From the NCBI RefSeq assembly GCF_000764305.2, contig NW_025931721.1, positions 6,083 through 70,082 of the forward strand: a stretch of 64,000 nucleotides of DNA, given 5' to 3'. Source of the stretch: Hyalella azteca (Eukaryota; Arthropoda; Malacostraca; Amphipoda; Hyalellidae). Below, piece after piece: positions 20,821 to 30,700 of the stretch. Position 1 is the stretch's first letter. Each line of letters starts with the position of its first letter. The position numbers and the translations under genes were made by a program. The notes beneath the pieces are model-generated. The model was not told where the DNA came from and made no database searches. It saw only the letters and a list, made by a program, of their open reading frames with translations.

Positions 20821-23800
20821 ATGGCTGAGTACCAAGTTGGCAAGTCGTCGCGCTACGTGGACTATACCAGCGAAGAGGGCGGCGCCGGAGGACCATATTC
20901 TTCCTATGATTTCAGTACTCCTGATCGTCCTCCAAGAAGAGTTAAATCCTCTTCAAACCACGACAGACTTCGAGAAGAACATCAAAGTAACGTTCGAGAC
21001 GAAAGTTTGGATCGCCGAAACCGAAATAACTTTCGAAATGAAAGTTTGGATCGTCGAAACCGAAATAACTTCCAAGACGAAAGTTTGGAACGCCGAAACC
21101 GAAGCAACGTTCGAAACGAAAGTGTGGAAAGCCGGAACCGATCTCTAGATCGGGGCTTAGATTCACGCCTTGACAGAAGTGACGATCTGTCAAGTAGATA
21201 TGACAGGAGTTTGGACCGTCTTGACAGAAGGGACATAGAACAGGGTCTTGATGATCGACATGTAGACAGAAGCGTCGAAAGGTTTGATCGGAGAGACAGA
21301 AATGGAGATCGATTGGACAAAAGAGACAGACGTGACAAGAGCATAGACAGACTCGAGCGAACTGACAGGAGTTTAGATCGCTTGAATGTGAGAGACAGGG
21401 AATTGAATCACAGTGCAGACAGGAGACAAAGAAGCTTGGACCGTTTAGATGACAGAACTCCCGTCGAAGACAGAATCGAACGCCGGCACAGAAGCAGGTC
21501 TCGGGAGTTGCTTGCCGATAATTACCCCAATCAGGTTAGTTCAATAATTAGTTTTAAGACTTTGTTTAAATGACAAATTCAATTTAAATCAACAATGATG
21601 AAACTCTTATCAAATTAAATTACATTTATTTCATTAGTAATTGGCCTGTACGATCAATTCAACAAACTAGGACCTTAAAAGGCTAGTGCACTTGCACCCT
21701 GGGAGAAATACCTCAAAGCAAGCTCAGTAAAATATGTGTAATTATTTATTTATTAATATAATAATTCTAAGCATACCTTGTGTGTAGAGTTGGAATTGAA
21801 GAGTTCACCCTTAAGTGTGCCTGTCCCCACTTGAGCAACATGCCCTTGTCTCCACGTATACCTGTTCCTACAGGACCCACAACAACTGTCCCCCAGGTGT
21901 AACTGTCACCACTGGACCCACAAACCCCTGCCCCTCCAAGTATATCTTTCCCCACAGGGCAAACAAGCCCCTGTCCTCCAGGTGTATCTATCCCCACAGG
22001 GCCCACAAGCCCCTGTCCCCCAGGTGTATCTATCCCCACAGGGCCCACAAGCCCCTGTCCCCCAGGTGTATCTATCCCCACAGGACCCACAAGCCTCTGT
22101 CCCCACTTGAGCAACATGCCCCTTTCCTCCAGGTGTACCTGTCCCCACTTGAGCAACATGCCCCTTTCCTCCAGGTGTACCTGTCTCTACTTGAGCAACA
22201 AACCCCTGCCCCCCAGGTGTACCTGCACCCCGGCACGGCGGGGGGCCGTGGGGGTAGCGACCGCGGCGACAGCGACTACGTCGTGCGCCACGACACCCAC
22301 GGCGGCGGCCGCGTCTGGGACGACGAGGAACGACGCGCCGCGTCCCGCGCGGCGTCAGAGATCTACGCGTCAACACGCTTCCCGAGACCGCAGTCCCAGA
22401 TGAGGTGTGTGGGGCTTCCCGAGACCGCAGTCCCAGATGAGGTGTGTGGGGCTTCCCGAGACCGCAGTCCCAGATGAGGTGTGTGGGGTGCTGCCCTCTC
22501 ACGGGGTAATTGAAAGGGGTAGTTGAGAGAAAAGATAGTTGAGAGAAAGAGGCAATTGAGAGAAAAGGTAGTTGAGAGACAGAGGCAATTGAGAGAAAAG
22601 GTAGTTGAGAGAAAGAGTAATATTTGGGGCGACATCGGAACCTTGCTCACCTATAGATCGGCCCACTCAAGCGGTGATAAGGGCTGCGATACCGATTAGA
22701 GTGAGTAACGGGACTCTCGAGGAACTCTCGAGGCTTGTGGAATTTTTTATTTGAGATGCGTAGCGATTCATCAACGTTGAGTTTAATGTGGACTTAACCC
22801 AGTTGATCGAATGCAGAAAATGGGAGTGTCATCGGCTGAAAAGTTCACCGAATGAGTGCCATGAAGCCCAAGTTAATCCATCTCGTAAAAAAAAGACTTT
22901 TCCCCTTTCCGTAAAAAACGAAGTTTCCTTTTTCGCATTTGCCCATTGAGCTGGAATCTGCATTGGCCCCATGTAATCCACAGCAATCTCGTACGTAGAC
23001 TGCCCTAGATAATCGGCATCGATCGATAAAGACCTATTTAACTAGATCTAGTCTGGGCTAGTGGATTTTTAAAATAAAGCTACTGTACTTCCCGAAATAG
23101 ATGTCCCTTGTTATTTCTGTTGCTTGCAATTGCAAAGTAATATTTAAATGTTGAAATGAATTCCATTGAATGTGATGATTGTAATAACAAAATTATTTCC
23201 GTTAGCCAGTACACGTACCGATCAGATTTATATTTTAAATTCAATATTATCGAATTATTGTAATGACACAATTATTTCCGTTAGTACCGGGCAGATTTAT
23301 ATTTCAAATTAATTATTATTGAATTATTGTAATGACACAATTATTTCCGTTAGCCAGTACAGGTACCGGTCAGATTTATATTTTGAATTCATCATTATCG
23401 AATTATTGTAATGACACAAATATTTCCGTTAGTACCGGGCAGATTTATATTTTAAATTACTTATTATCGAATTATTGTAATGACGCAATTATTACCGGTT
23501 GCAGTCAGTACACGTACCGGTCAGGACGGCACGGCAGCGACGTTGTGTCTGTCAAGACGAAAACAACCGCTAACGGCAAGCTCGTCATGGAGACCATGAC
23601 AGCCCCCCACCCCTGCTGTCCCAACACCAGGTCTCTACACTCATTTAAATAAGTTACACTTGTCCAAACCAGGTATCCTTTGTATGTGTTTAGGACGTAG
23701 CAGTCCCGGGCCACGCTGGACGTAGCAGTCCCAGGCCACGCTGGAGTACCACCTCTAAATTAATTAGCTAAGAGAAATAAATTAGACTTGTACAAAAGCG

Positions 23801-25360
23801 ATGTACTTTATGCTCTTGTGTGGGTCATCCTGACCCAGTTTGGTTAGGCAAAAAGGCGTATCAGTGCTGTGCTGTGTGTGTGTGCGTATCAGTGCCATCT
23901 GCTCGTGCTGTGGGTAAGAAATTGTGTCACTATTTGGACAATAATACACTTTCATTTTTCCGAATGATATATTAGCAGACATTGTTTTGGTTTTTAATTT
24001 GGTTTTTAATAAATTGGGACTTTGTGTTTGATGCACCATTTTTGCATTATTTGATGCACCATTAATTGCACCATTCACCATTTGATTCACCATTTAATAG
24101 ACCACTTAATGCACCATTTGATGGACCATTTAATGCACCATTTGATTCACCATTTAATAGACCACTTAATGCACCATTTGATGGACCATTTAATGCACCA
24201 TTTGATGCACCATTTAATGGACCACTTAATGCACCATTTATTGCACCATTTAATGCACCATTTATTGCACCATATGTTAATATAGTGATGATTATATCTA
24301 TCACTGTGATGCAGGTCGTGCTGCTGTCTGATGGTGCTGCTGAACCTGGGGTTGCTGCTCATCACACTCGGCTTCGTTGTGGTGCTGCAGCTGTATGACC
24401 CGCCGTTTGTGTGGTGAGTGTGGTGACCACTTATACCACACATTATACACCACTTATACCACACATTATAGACCACATATACACCACATATACCACAGTA
24501 ACGTGGGTCTGTCCATGCTGATCTTCGGCTTCCTGGTGCTGTTCGGGTCGCTGATTTACTGCGTGTTTGTCTGTTGACTGCTGGTGTTACACCTGTATAA
24601 TTTATACAGTATCATCACACTATACACCACATTATACACGACTTATACCCCAGGTACGTGGGTCTGTCCATGCTGATCTTCGGCTTCCTGGTGTTGTTCG
24701 GGTCGCTGATCTACTGCGTGTTTGTGTGCCGGGAGGTCGAGCGACTGCGGCCCCCGCCTGGCGAGCTCTACTGGACCAACCATTGGTCCAAGACTGTACA
24801 CGTGCCTGAGATACATTACAGTAATAATCAGGCGAGTGATTAGTTAATTAATTAGTTATGTGATGTATCTCTAGCTGAGATACACTACAGTAATAATCAG
24901 GTGAGTCATTAGTTAATTAATTAGTTATGTGATGTATCTCTAGCTGAGATACACTACAGTAATAATCAGGTGAGTTATTAGTTAATTAATTAGTTGTATT
25001 TTGTAGCTCTAACTGAGATACGCTACAGCAACAACCAGGTTATCACTCGGTTCTATGTAACGTACATGTCATTTAAGTCGCCACCAGGCAATAAGTCCAG
25101 CAGCTATCTCAATCAATCGTCAGTTATAGAAAGATCGGGTTCCAAAGGCCGGATCCCGCGTGAATCAAGTCACGAAAAGTTCAAGAATCGGCACAGGCCA
25201 TGGGCCTATTTCTTCAGTGCCCACACTTTTATTCCTAACACGGTTAAACATCCTGCAGAACCGCCCTGCAGACTACCGAGGCTCGGAGTTCTCCTACAAG
25301 ACGGAGCCCTCCAGAGCCACGGCCGGCAACCGCACCAACAGCTCCGTCACGCGCTACTGA
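20821..25360 (+). CDS. two-span membrane protein with Arg/Asp/Ser-rich N-terminus, family not recognised
   Basis: Six exons join without a stop: 20821-21534, 22217-22404, 23505-23630, 24315-24413, 24654-24831 and 25259-25360, giving 468 residues; phases (0, 2, 2, 2, 0) agree at every junction. Residues 1-238 begin MAEYQVGKSSRYVDYTSEE and carry reiterated ESLDRRNRNNFR-type and LDRxDR repeats, highly charged and probably disordered. A Gly/Asp/Arg region follows, then a CCPN motif and two hydrophobic spans (about 348-370 and 377-401) joined by a very short DPPF loop. The tail (about 65 residues) has REV, YWTNHW and HYSNNQ and ends SSVTRY. Both ends are probably cytoplasmic. All introns are GT-AG except that after exon 5, which starts GC (CAG|GCGAGT). 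Nearly all junctions are locally duplicated. Function unknown. Confidence 0.8.
21815..22216. repeat. intronic about 42-bp minisatellite built from an acceptor-like unit
   Basis: It fills the end of intron 1. Units contain CCCCAGGTGTATCTATCCCC or CCTCCAGGTGTACCTGTCCC. The last unit is the true acceptor and exon 2 start (CCCCAG|GTGTACCTG), so the array is made of copies of the intron-exon border, each with its own YYAG|GTGTA site. Confidence 0.92.
22377..22487. repeat. exon 2 end and splice donor, tandemly triplicated (37 bp)
   Basis: Copies start at 22377, 22414 and 22451. Each contains CCGCAGTCCCAGATGAG|GTG, that is, the last codons of exon 2 plus the donor. The first donor (22405) keeps the downstream frame. 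Using the second or third would add 37 or 74 nt and shift the frame. Confidence 0.92.
22510..22625. repeat. short GTTGAGAGAAA-type intronic array
   Basis: GGTAGTTGAGAGAAA and AGGCAATTGAGAGAAA alternate several times inside intron 2. Confidence 0.85.
23170..23504. repeat. intronic tandem repeat ending at the exon 3 acceptor
   Basis: Four to five copies of a 65-75-bp unit (GAATTATTGTAATGACACAA, TTATTTCCGTTAG, then CAGTACACGTACCGGTCAG or a shortened form). The last element matches the first coding bases of exon 3 (CAGTACACGTACCGGTCAGG), so the array reiterates the exon 3 border. Confidence 0.88.
23692..23744. repeat. 25-bp direct duplication in intron 3
   Basis: GGACGTAGCAGTCCCGGGCC and ACGCT occur twice back to back with one base changed. 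Confidence 0.85.
23776..23942. mobile_element. foldback-family element in intron 3
   Basis: One of the better-preserved copies. It runs from a degenerate left end (GACTTGTACAAAAGCGATG) through GTGGGTCATCCTGACCCAGT and AGGCGTATCAGTGC to GTCACTATTTGGACAATA. The ends are imperfect inverted repeats, and the inner GGGTCA-TCC-TGACCC is itself a hairpin. Non-coding and non-autonomous. Related copies lie near 582, 2128, 11819, 16488, 34010, 59670 and 62765. Confidence 0.75.
24040..24285. repeat. 12-bp intronic minisatellite
   Basis: About 20 copies of the theme GCACCATTTGAT / GACCATTTAAT in intron 3, ending about 30 bp before the exon 4 acceptor. Confidence 0.92.
24495..24577 (+). pseudogene. truncated second copy of exon 5 (second membrane span)
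   Basis: From ACGTGGGTCTGTCCATGCTG to GCGTGTTTGTCTG it matches exon 5 (24655-24732) with about three changes. It has its own acceptor (CCACAG at 24493-24498). Spliced from exon 4 it would be in frame through the whole second span and would then hit TGA at 24575, removing the C-terminal tail. It is either a decayed duplicate or a short alternative end. Confidence 0.85.
24808..25042. repeat. exon 5 end and donor in about four tandem copies
   Basis: The words GAGATACATTACAGTAATAATCAG (split here over the exon end) plus donor recur at a period of about 66 bp. Donors are GCGAGT at 24832, then GTGAGT near 24900 and 24970, and GTTATC after a diverged fourth copy near 25038. Between them TTAGTTAATTAATTAGTTAT is shared. 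Copies 2 and 3 are preceded by CTCTAG, forming potential 26-nt mini-exons. Confidence 0.9.
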
Positions 25361-25373
25361 GACCCCAGCCAGT

Positions 25374-25700
25374 GTTGCCATATGGCGGCACGTCCCTCTG
25401 TTGCCATATGGCGTCACGTTCCCTAAGTTGCCATATGGCGGCACGTTCCCTCTGTTGTCATATGGTGGCACATTCCCTCTGTTGTCATATGGTGGCACGT
25501 CCCTCTGTTGCCATATGGCGGCACGTCCCTCTGTTGCCATATGGCGGCACGTTCCCTAAGTTGCCATATGTCGACACGTTCCCTCTGTTGCCATATGGCG
25601 GTACGTGACACTGTTGCCATATGATGGCACGTCCCTCTGTTGCTATTTGGCGGCTCGTCCCCTCTGTTGCCATATGGCGGTCCATCCCTCTGTAGCCATA
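25374..25700. repeat. 26-bp minisatellite in the 3' UTR
   Basis: About 12 copies of GTTGCCATATGGCGGCACGT plus CCCTCT, beginning about 14 bp after the stop codon. Each unit contains CCATATGG, a palindrome. Confidence 0.93.
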
Positions 25701-26505
25701 CGCCAAACCTCTTGCCAGCTTGCAAGTTGTAAAGTTTGGCTTCACAAAATGATCTGAAACACGATGAAAAAACTATTCGAATCGCGTTTAAAACTTGATT
25801 CTACGTCGGGATGTAATGGTTTGAAGAAAAGCGTCACTAAAATATTGTTTGAAACAAATATTTGCGTCGCAGAAGGCGGATCAACCATGATGTTTTGTGC
25901 TAGTATATTTTTTTATTGGTTTCATTGAGTAAGGATGATTAGATTTATATTTTTATTCATGCGCTGTATATATCGTGAAATAATATCAGAAAACATTGTC
26001 TGAATTAGTGCAGTTGCATATCGTTTTCACGTTATAATCTGAATCGTCTCATTGAGTGTCAGTTGAACATGTATTGTTAGGATATTATTGAAGCTATTCA
26101 TTAAAACCTGATTCATTGTTATGCAGTCAATTTTATACTTTAAATTGACTCATGTCAGTTGCTTTTATTCCGATTGAGTGATTGCTCTCATTTACCAAAA
26201 TAAACCATATGTTAAAATATTTTACTGAAAGATGAGTCCGAGTTAAGCAATTTAATTTAAGTGTGCAATTTTGTTCTTAACTTCTTTATTTTAACATGAC
26301 TGCTATCAATGTTGCTATATTCTGCACTGCGGCAATATTGTAATGCAATCATTAACCTTATCTTAAAATTTTTAACATTACAATATCAAGCTTTGTGATC
26401 AATCCGTGCCATATTGTTTCCAGCAACTCTGTATAATATACAAGAAGGTATTAAATATTACTTTAACATTGAAATTATAAGTGACATTCTAATGTGCTGA
26501 ATAAA
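25701..26505. other. probable 3' UTR with AATAAA at 26500-26505
   Basis: No gene. AATAAA at 26500 is followed by T/G-rich DNA (TTTGGCTTTGTAATTCAGTG), consistent with a poly(A) site for the upstream gene; the choice among several AATAAA words is uncertain. Confidence 0.35.
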
Positions 26506-27784
26506 ATTTGGCTTTGTAATTCAGTGTTTCAGTTCTCCATTACTCATGAAAATGAATGGGTCAAGAAATGATCGAAAATAATGGGTCAAACAATTTATTG
26601 ATTTCTGATCCGTTTTTTTCCACTAGCGATTTAGGGGAGTGAATATTTTTAATAATCTCTAAAAATATATTATAGGTGAGAGTTATATTTATAGCGACAT
26701 TCATTCAGGTAATTTAATATCAATTAGAATAATTGAGCGAAGGTTGCTCGGCCGTCATAAATGAGAAGCGTACCAACTGAATGAATGGGCGATCTTTGTT
26801 CACATTTACATTCAAGGCAGAGCCAAAAAATATGCACAGATTTTTTATTTTTCCTAGAAATGTACAATGAAGGTCCTATTGAACATTGATGAGCCTCATT
26901 ATTGAATATTCAATGCTATTTAATATTGAAGACTCTCATCGTACAATAAGGATCCTATTGAATATTTCATGAGGCGTAAATCGTTTGCAACTTCATCGCA
27001 ATTCAAACGTAATATACTTTTGATACTGATGAAAATATGGGTAATAGTAATTTTTCCATATATATGCATCATTTCATATAGTGAATGACTTGAGTCAAAA
27101 TTTTAGTGTGTGCGAGCAATACTCATACATATATGACGTTAAAACGAACCTTTGATAATATGAATAAAATTGATGTACAAGAATCTACAAGATTTTTAAG
27201 CAACGCTTAAATAAATTCGAACTAAAATGATTGACTAATGGTTCCATAATCTTGCGATATTACAATTTTGGCTAAAAACTTGTGCCAGAGCATGGCCCAA
27301 AAAGGTCAATGTAGTGAGGTTGACGCGCACGGTCCGCAATATCGGAATCTTGGAAATGTTTCCACCCACCTTACTTGTCGATGTATACGTAATTTATTTT
27401 TACAATTATTACAACTATTAGCGATCACAAAACAAATGGTTCATATATCTCCAGGTACAATTTGTTTTACCAAATGACTGACAGTGAGCTGTTACTGAAA
27501 TCTTCTGGACACAAGGGAAATTGCGTGAAAAAATAAAAATTGAGAAATCTATCATACTTTCTGAAATGATAAAAATATTTTTATCAAAAACTATAAGTGA
27601 GTGTCAATTGGAGACTTGGCTAAATTGAAACATGAATGAAAAGTCTTTCCATATTGTTGCGAAATTCCCTCTGATTTCGGCATTTGGCAACACCGGAAAA
27701 ATGGCTGCAAATGATCAGTGGATTTGAAGATAGCTTGGCTAGATTATTACGTTTTCGCGTGCCTATTAGACAATATCCTCCAAG
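26506..27784. other. intergenic region upstream of Rad23
   Basis: AT-rich. The last about 130 bp before the Rad23 ATG must hold its promoter and 5' UTR, but no TATA box is evident. Short frames such as 27268-27477 show no domain. Confidence 0.4.
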
Positions 27785-30700
27785 ATGGTGCTTTTAACAT
27801 TAAAAAACCTTCAACAACAAACTTTTCAAGTGGAAATAGACTTAACTGCTTCGGTAAGTAATAACTAAAGATATTTATTATAAACGTACGACTATCAATT
27901 AGGAAAGTCATGACTTGTCATGGTCGTGTCACTGGTGTCGGTTCTGTCAACAAATGATTGATATGAATTCACCGGCACTATGATCTGAGCGGCATTTAGA
28001 TTTTTAAAGCAGGAATTTATTAAATTTTGCAGCAATTGGAAGATTTGGTTAAGACACGAGTTTATTTTTATTTTAATTATGAGTTCATTTTAGTTTGGGA
28101 GTTAATTTCGAACAGTTATTAGTTAACCTAGTTATCATAGGCTAATTATTTACAATTGCTATTTTTATTTCAAGAATAGAGATGAGAAAATTATAAATAA
28201 TTATAGAGGCATTTTATTGCATAATGATGCTGTAATGTACCCACGGTTGGCAGTCCCTCTAGGTACCAGAATCTTTACCCTGGCCCAGTGTGGAATTCTA
28301 GAGGGGTATTAAATTAACCAGTACACATAGCATATTGGAAAGCAGGACCTGAATGCTTGGAAAGGCCAGGAACTTTACACTTTCAGTCAATTATGTACCT
28401 ACAATAATTGTACACATCCTATCAGGATGGAATTCTAATTTTGAAGGTTCATATATTATTTCGATCCACCAAGACCACTTTTTCTATCCAACATTGTTAT
28501 TTGAGGCAAAAAATGAACTTCTTATTCTTAAAGGCATAAAATACATAGGCTAACTTGCTCAGTTTCTATAAAGTACCTAACCACTTGGAAGTTTTATGCC
28601 TGCACCTTTCACTCAACAATTAAACTTAGACTTATATAAAGTATTAGTTAGTTAAAAGTTTGTCTCTTAAGTTGACCGCAATGAACTAAACTTCATTATG
28701 TAATCATTAGGCAGGGATTTCCATCATGCGACACTAAACACGCAATTCAGAGTTCAGACGATCAGAACTACATCACATGTAAGCTATCGTGATACTGAAT
28801 TGAATACCTAGCGGGATNNNNNNNNNNNNNNNNNNNNNNNNNNNNNNNNNNNNNNNNNNNNNNNNNNNNNNNNNNNNNNNNNNNNNNNNNNNNNNNNNNN
28901 NNNNNNNNNNNNNNNNNNNNNNNNNNNNNNGTCGGATACGGAACGTACGGTAATCGTAAACTGCGGCTGTTATACATACGAAATGTAAACAGACGGTGTT
29001 CAGTGTTGCCATATGACTTTGGAGAAAATTTCTTCTAAAATAAAGACGGCCGGGATTGCGCGAACATGTGCGCGAAGATAATCAATTTTCATTACATTGC
29101 GCCAACTGTGCACAGCAATAGCTTAATAAAAGTGAAAATGCGCGGGAAAATTCACCGAAAACATACATCATCCTGAGTGTGGCTGTAATGTACCCACGGT
29201 TGGCAGTCCCACTAGGTACCAGAATCTTTACCCTGCTACTGCTAGCCTGCTAGGTTAATCCAGAGAATGTCTTCAAAGGAGTAGCTACCTAGAGGCTAGA
29301 GCCTAGAGGTAAGGTTCTTTTTCAGTTTTTTTGCCATGTATTCATAATAGGCTTATTTCATATAGCCTTATTACCCACCCAAATATCAATTGCAAAATTC
29401 ATAGTGGTAAAGCAGAGTTTTTTAGACTCTCCCTCTAGTTCATTTTGAGTCCTAAAAGTAGACCAGCAAATTATCATGGATACCACTACCTCATACATAA
29501 GTATTTGGTTTAAATCTTGAGTAAATGAGGAAATTAAGAATGAACTGATACTAAAAAATCTTTGGTTTGTCCCTATGATTGCAATATGCTCTTGATCAAC
29601 CCAACCAAATACCTACTAAATAGGCTACCTAGTACCAAGCAAGGCAAGCATGAGTATTATTTTGATTGGACAGATTGTGATGTCACTAGTGAAATTAGGA
29701 ATCGAAGTAAAAATGTAGGTAATTATTTTCAATGTGAATTCGTCACTTTTATAGCTATAGGCAGTATTTTGTTTATAAAGTTTTAATAAAATCATAATAG
29801 CATTTAACACATTGACTACAATTGCTTCATCTTGTACTATTATTTTATTTTTTGTACTGTTTTTAAACAGGGTTGCCAGATGGTCATTTTTCTTGACAAA
29901 TTCCGTGATTTAGTTTTTCTCAATTGTGGTGGCCAGCTAAAATTTATGATAGTGGTACTTCCTAATTAAATTTTAAATACTGCAAAAATAAAATGAATGG
30001 AATTTTTATAGTGGAAGTTGGAACCTACAAATAAACTAGTATATTGAGTTATCTGCCTTTTTTGGCCTTTTTTGTTCTCAGATTTGGCCAATTTTAGTCA
30101 ACCTGAATTATGTGCCACTACGTTCTGGAGAAATACATTTCGTGGTAGGCATATGTATCACTTTGTAGTCAACGTGTTATGGGGAGCGTCTTGCTGAAAT
30201 TTTATCTTGGCTATTTATAGATGGATCTTTTGAAATTTGGTAGAGTAAACGCACCATATTGCAACATTATTGGTAATTCTGATACTTCTAAACTTTTTTC
30301 CTTTTTATTAAGCTTGGTCTTAGTTCCATGCATTCGAAAAAAATAGAAGAAAAAAGTATGTTTTTTCTGTGCTGCTTGTGTTTACTGTTTGTGCAGTCTC
30401 TTGTTTCCTGCGTTCTGATTGGTTCTCAAATCATGTGACTTGGTCATGTGAATTGAGTACCAATTACGTGAGCTCAGTCAGCGAGCTCAGTGGCAGTGGA
30501 CAACTTTTTTATCTGCAGTGACAGTGTTCCATCTTTAGCATGCAATTTCTACATCACCATGCCTGGAAAGTGTAAATTTCATGACTTGTGGTTAAGAATA
30601 GAAGCTTATCATGACTGGCTTGCTCACCATCCAAAGCATGAATGTATGGTGATATCATGTACATTGTATTTGAAAGACTTTGATGTGTCAAATATGGGTG

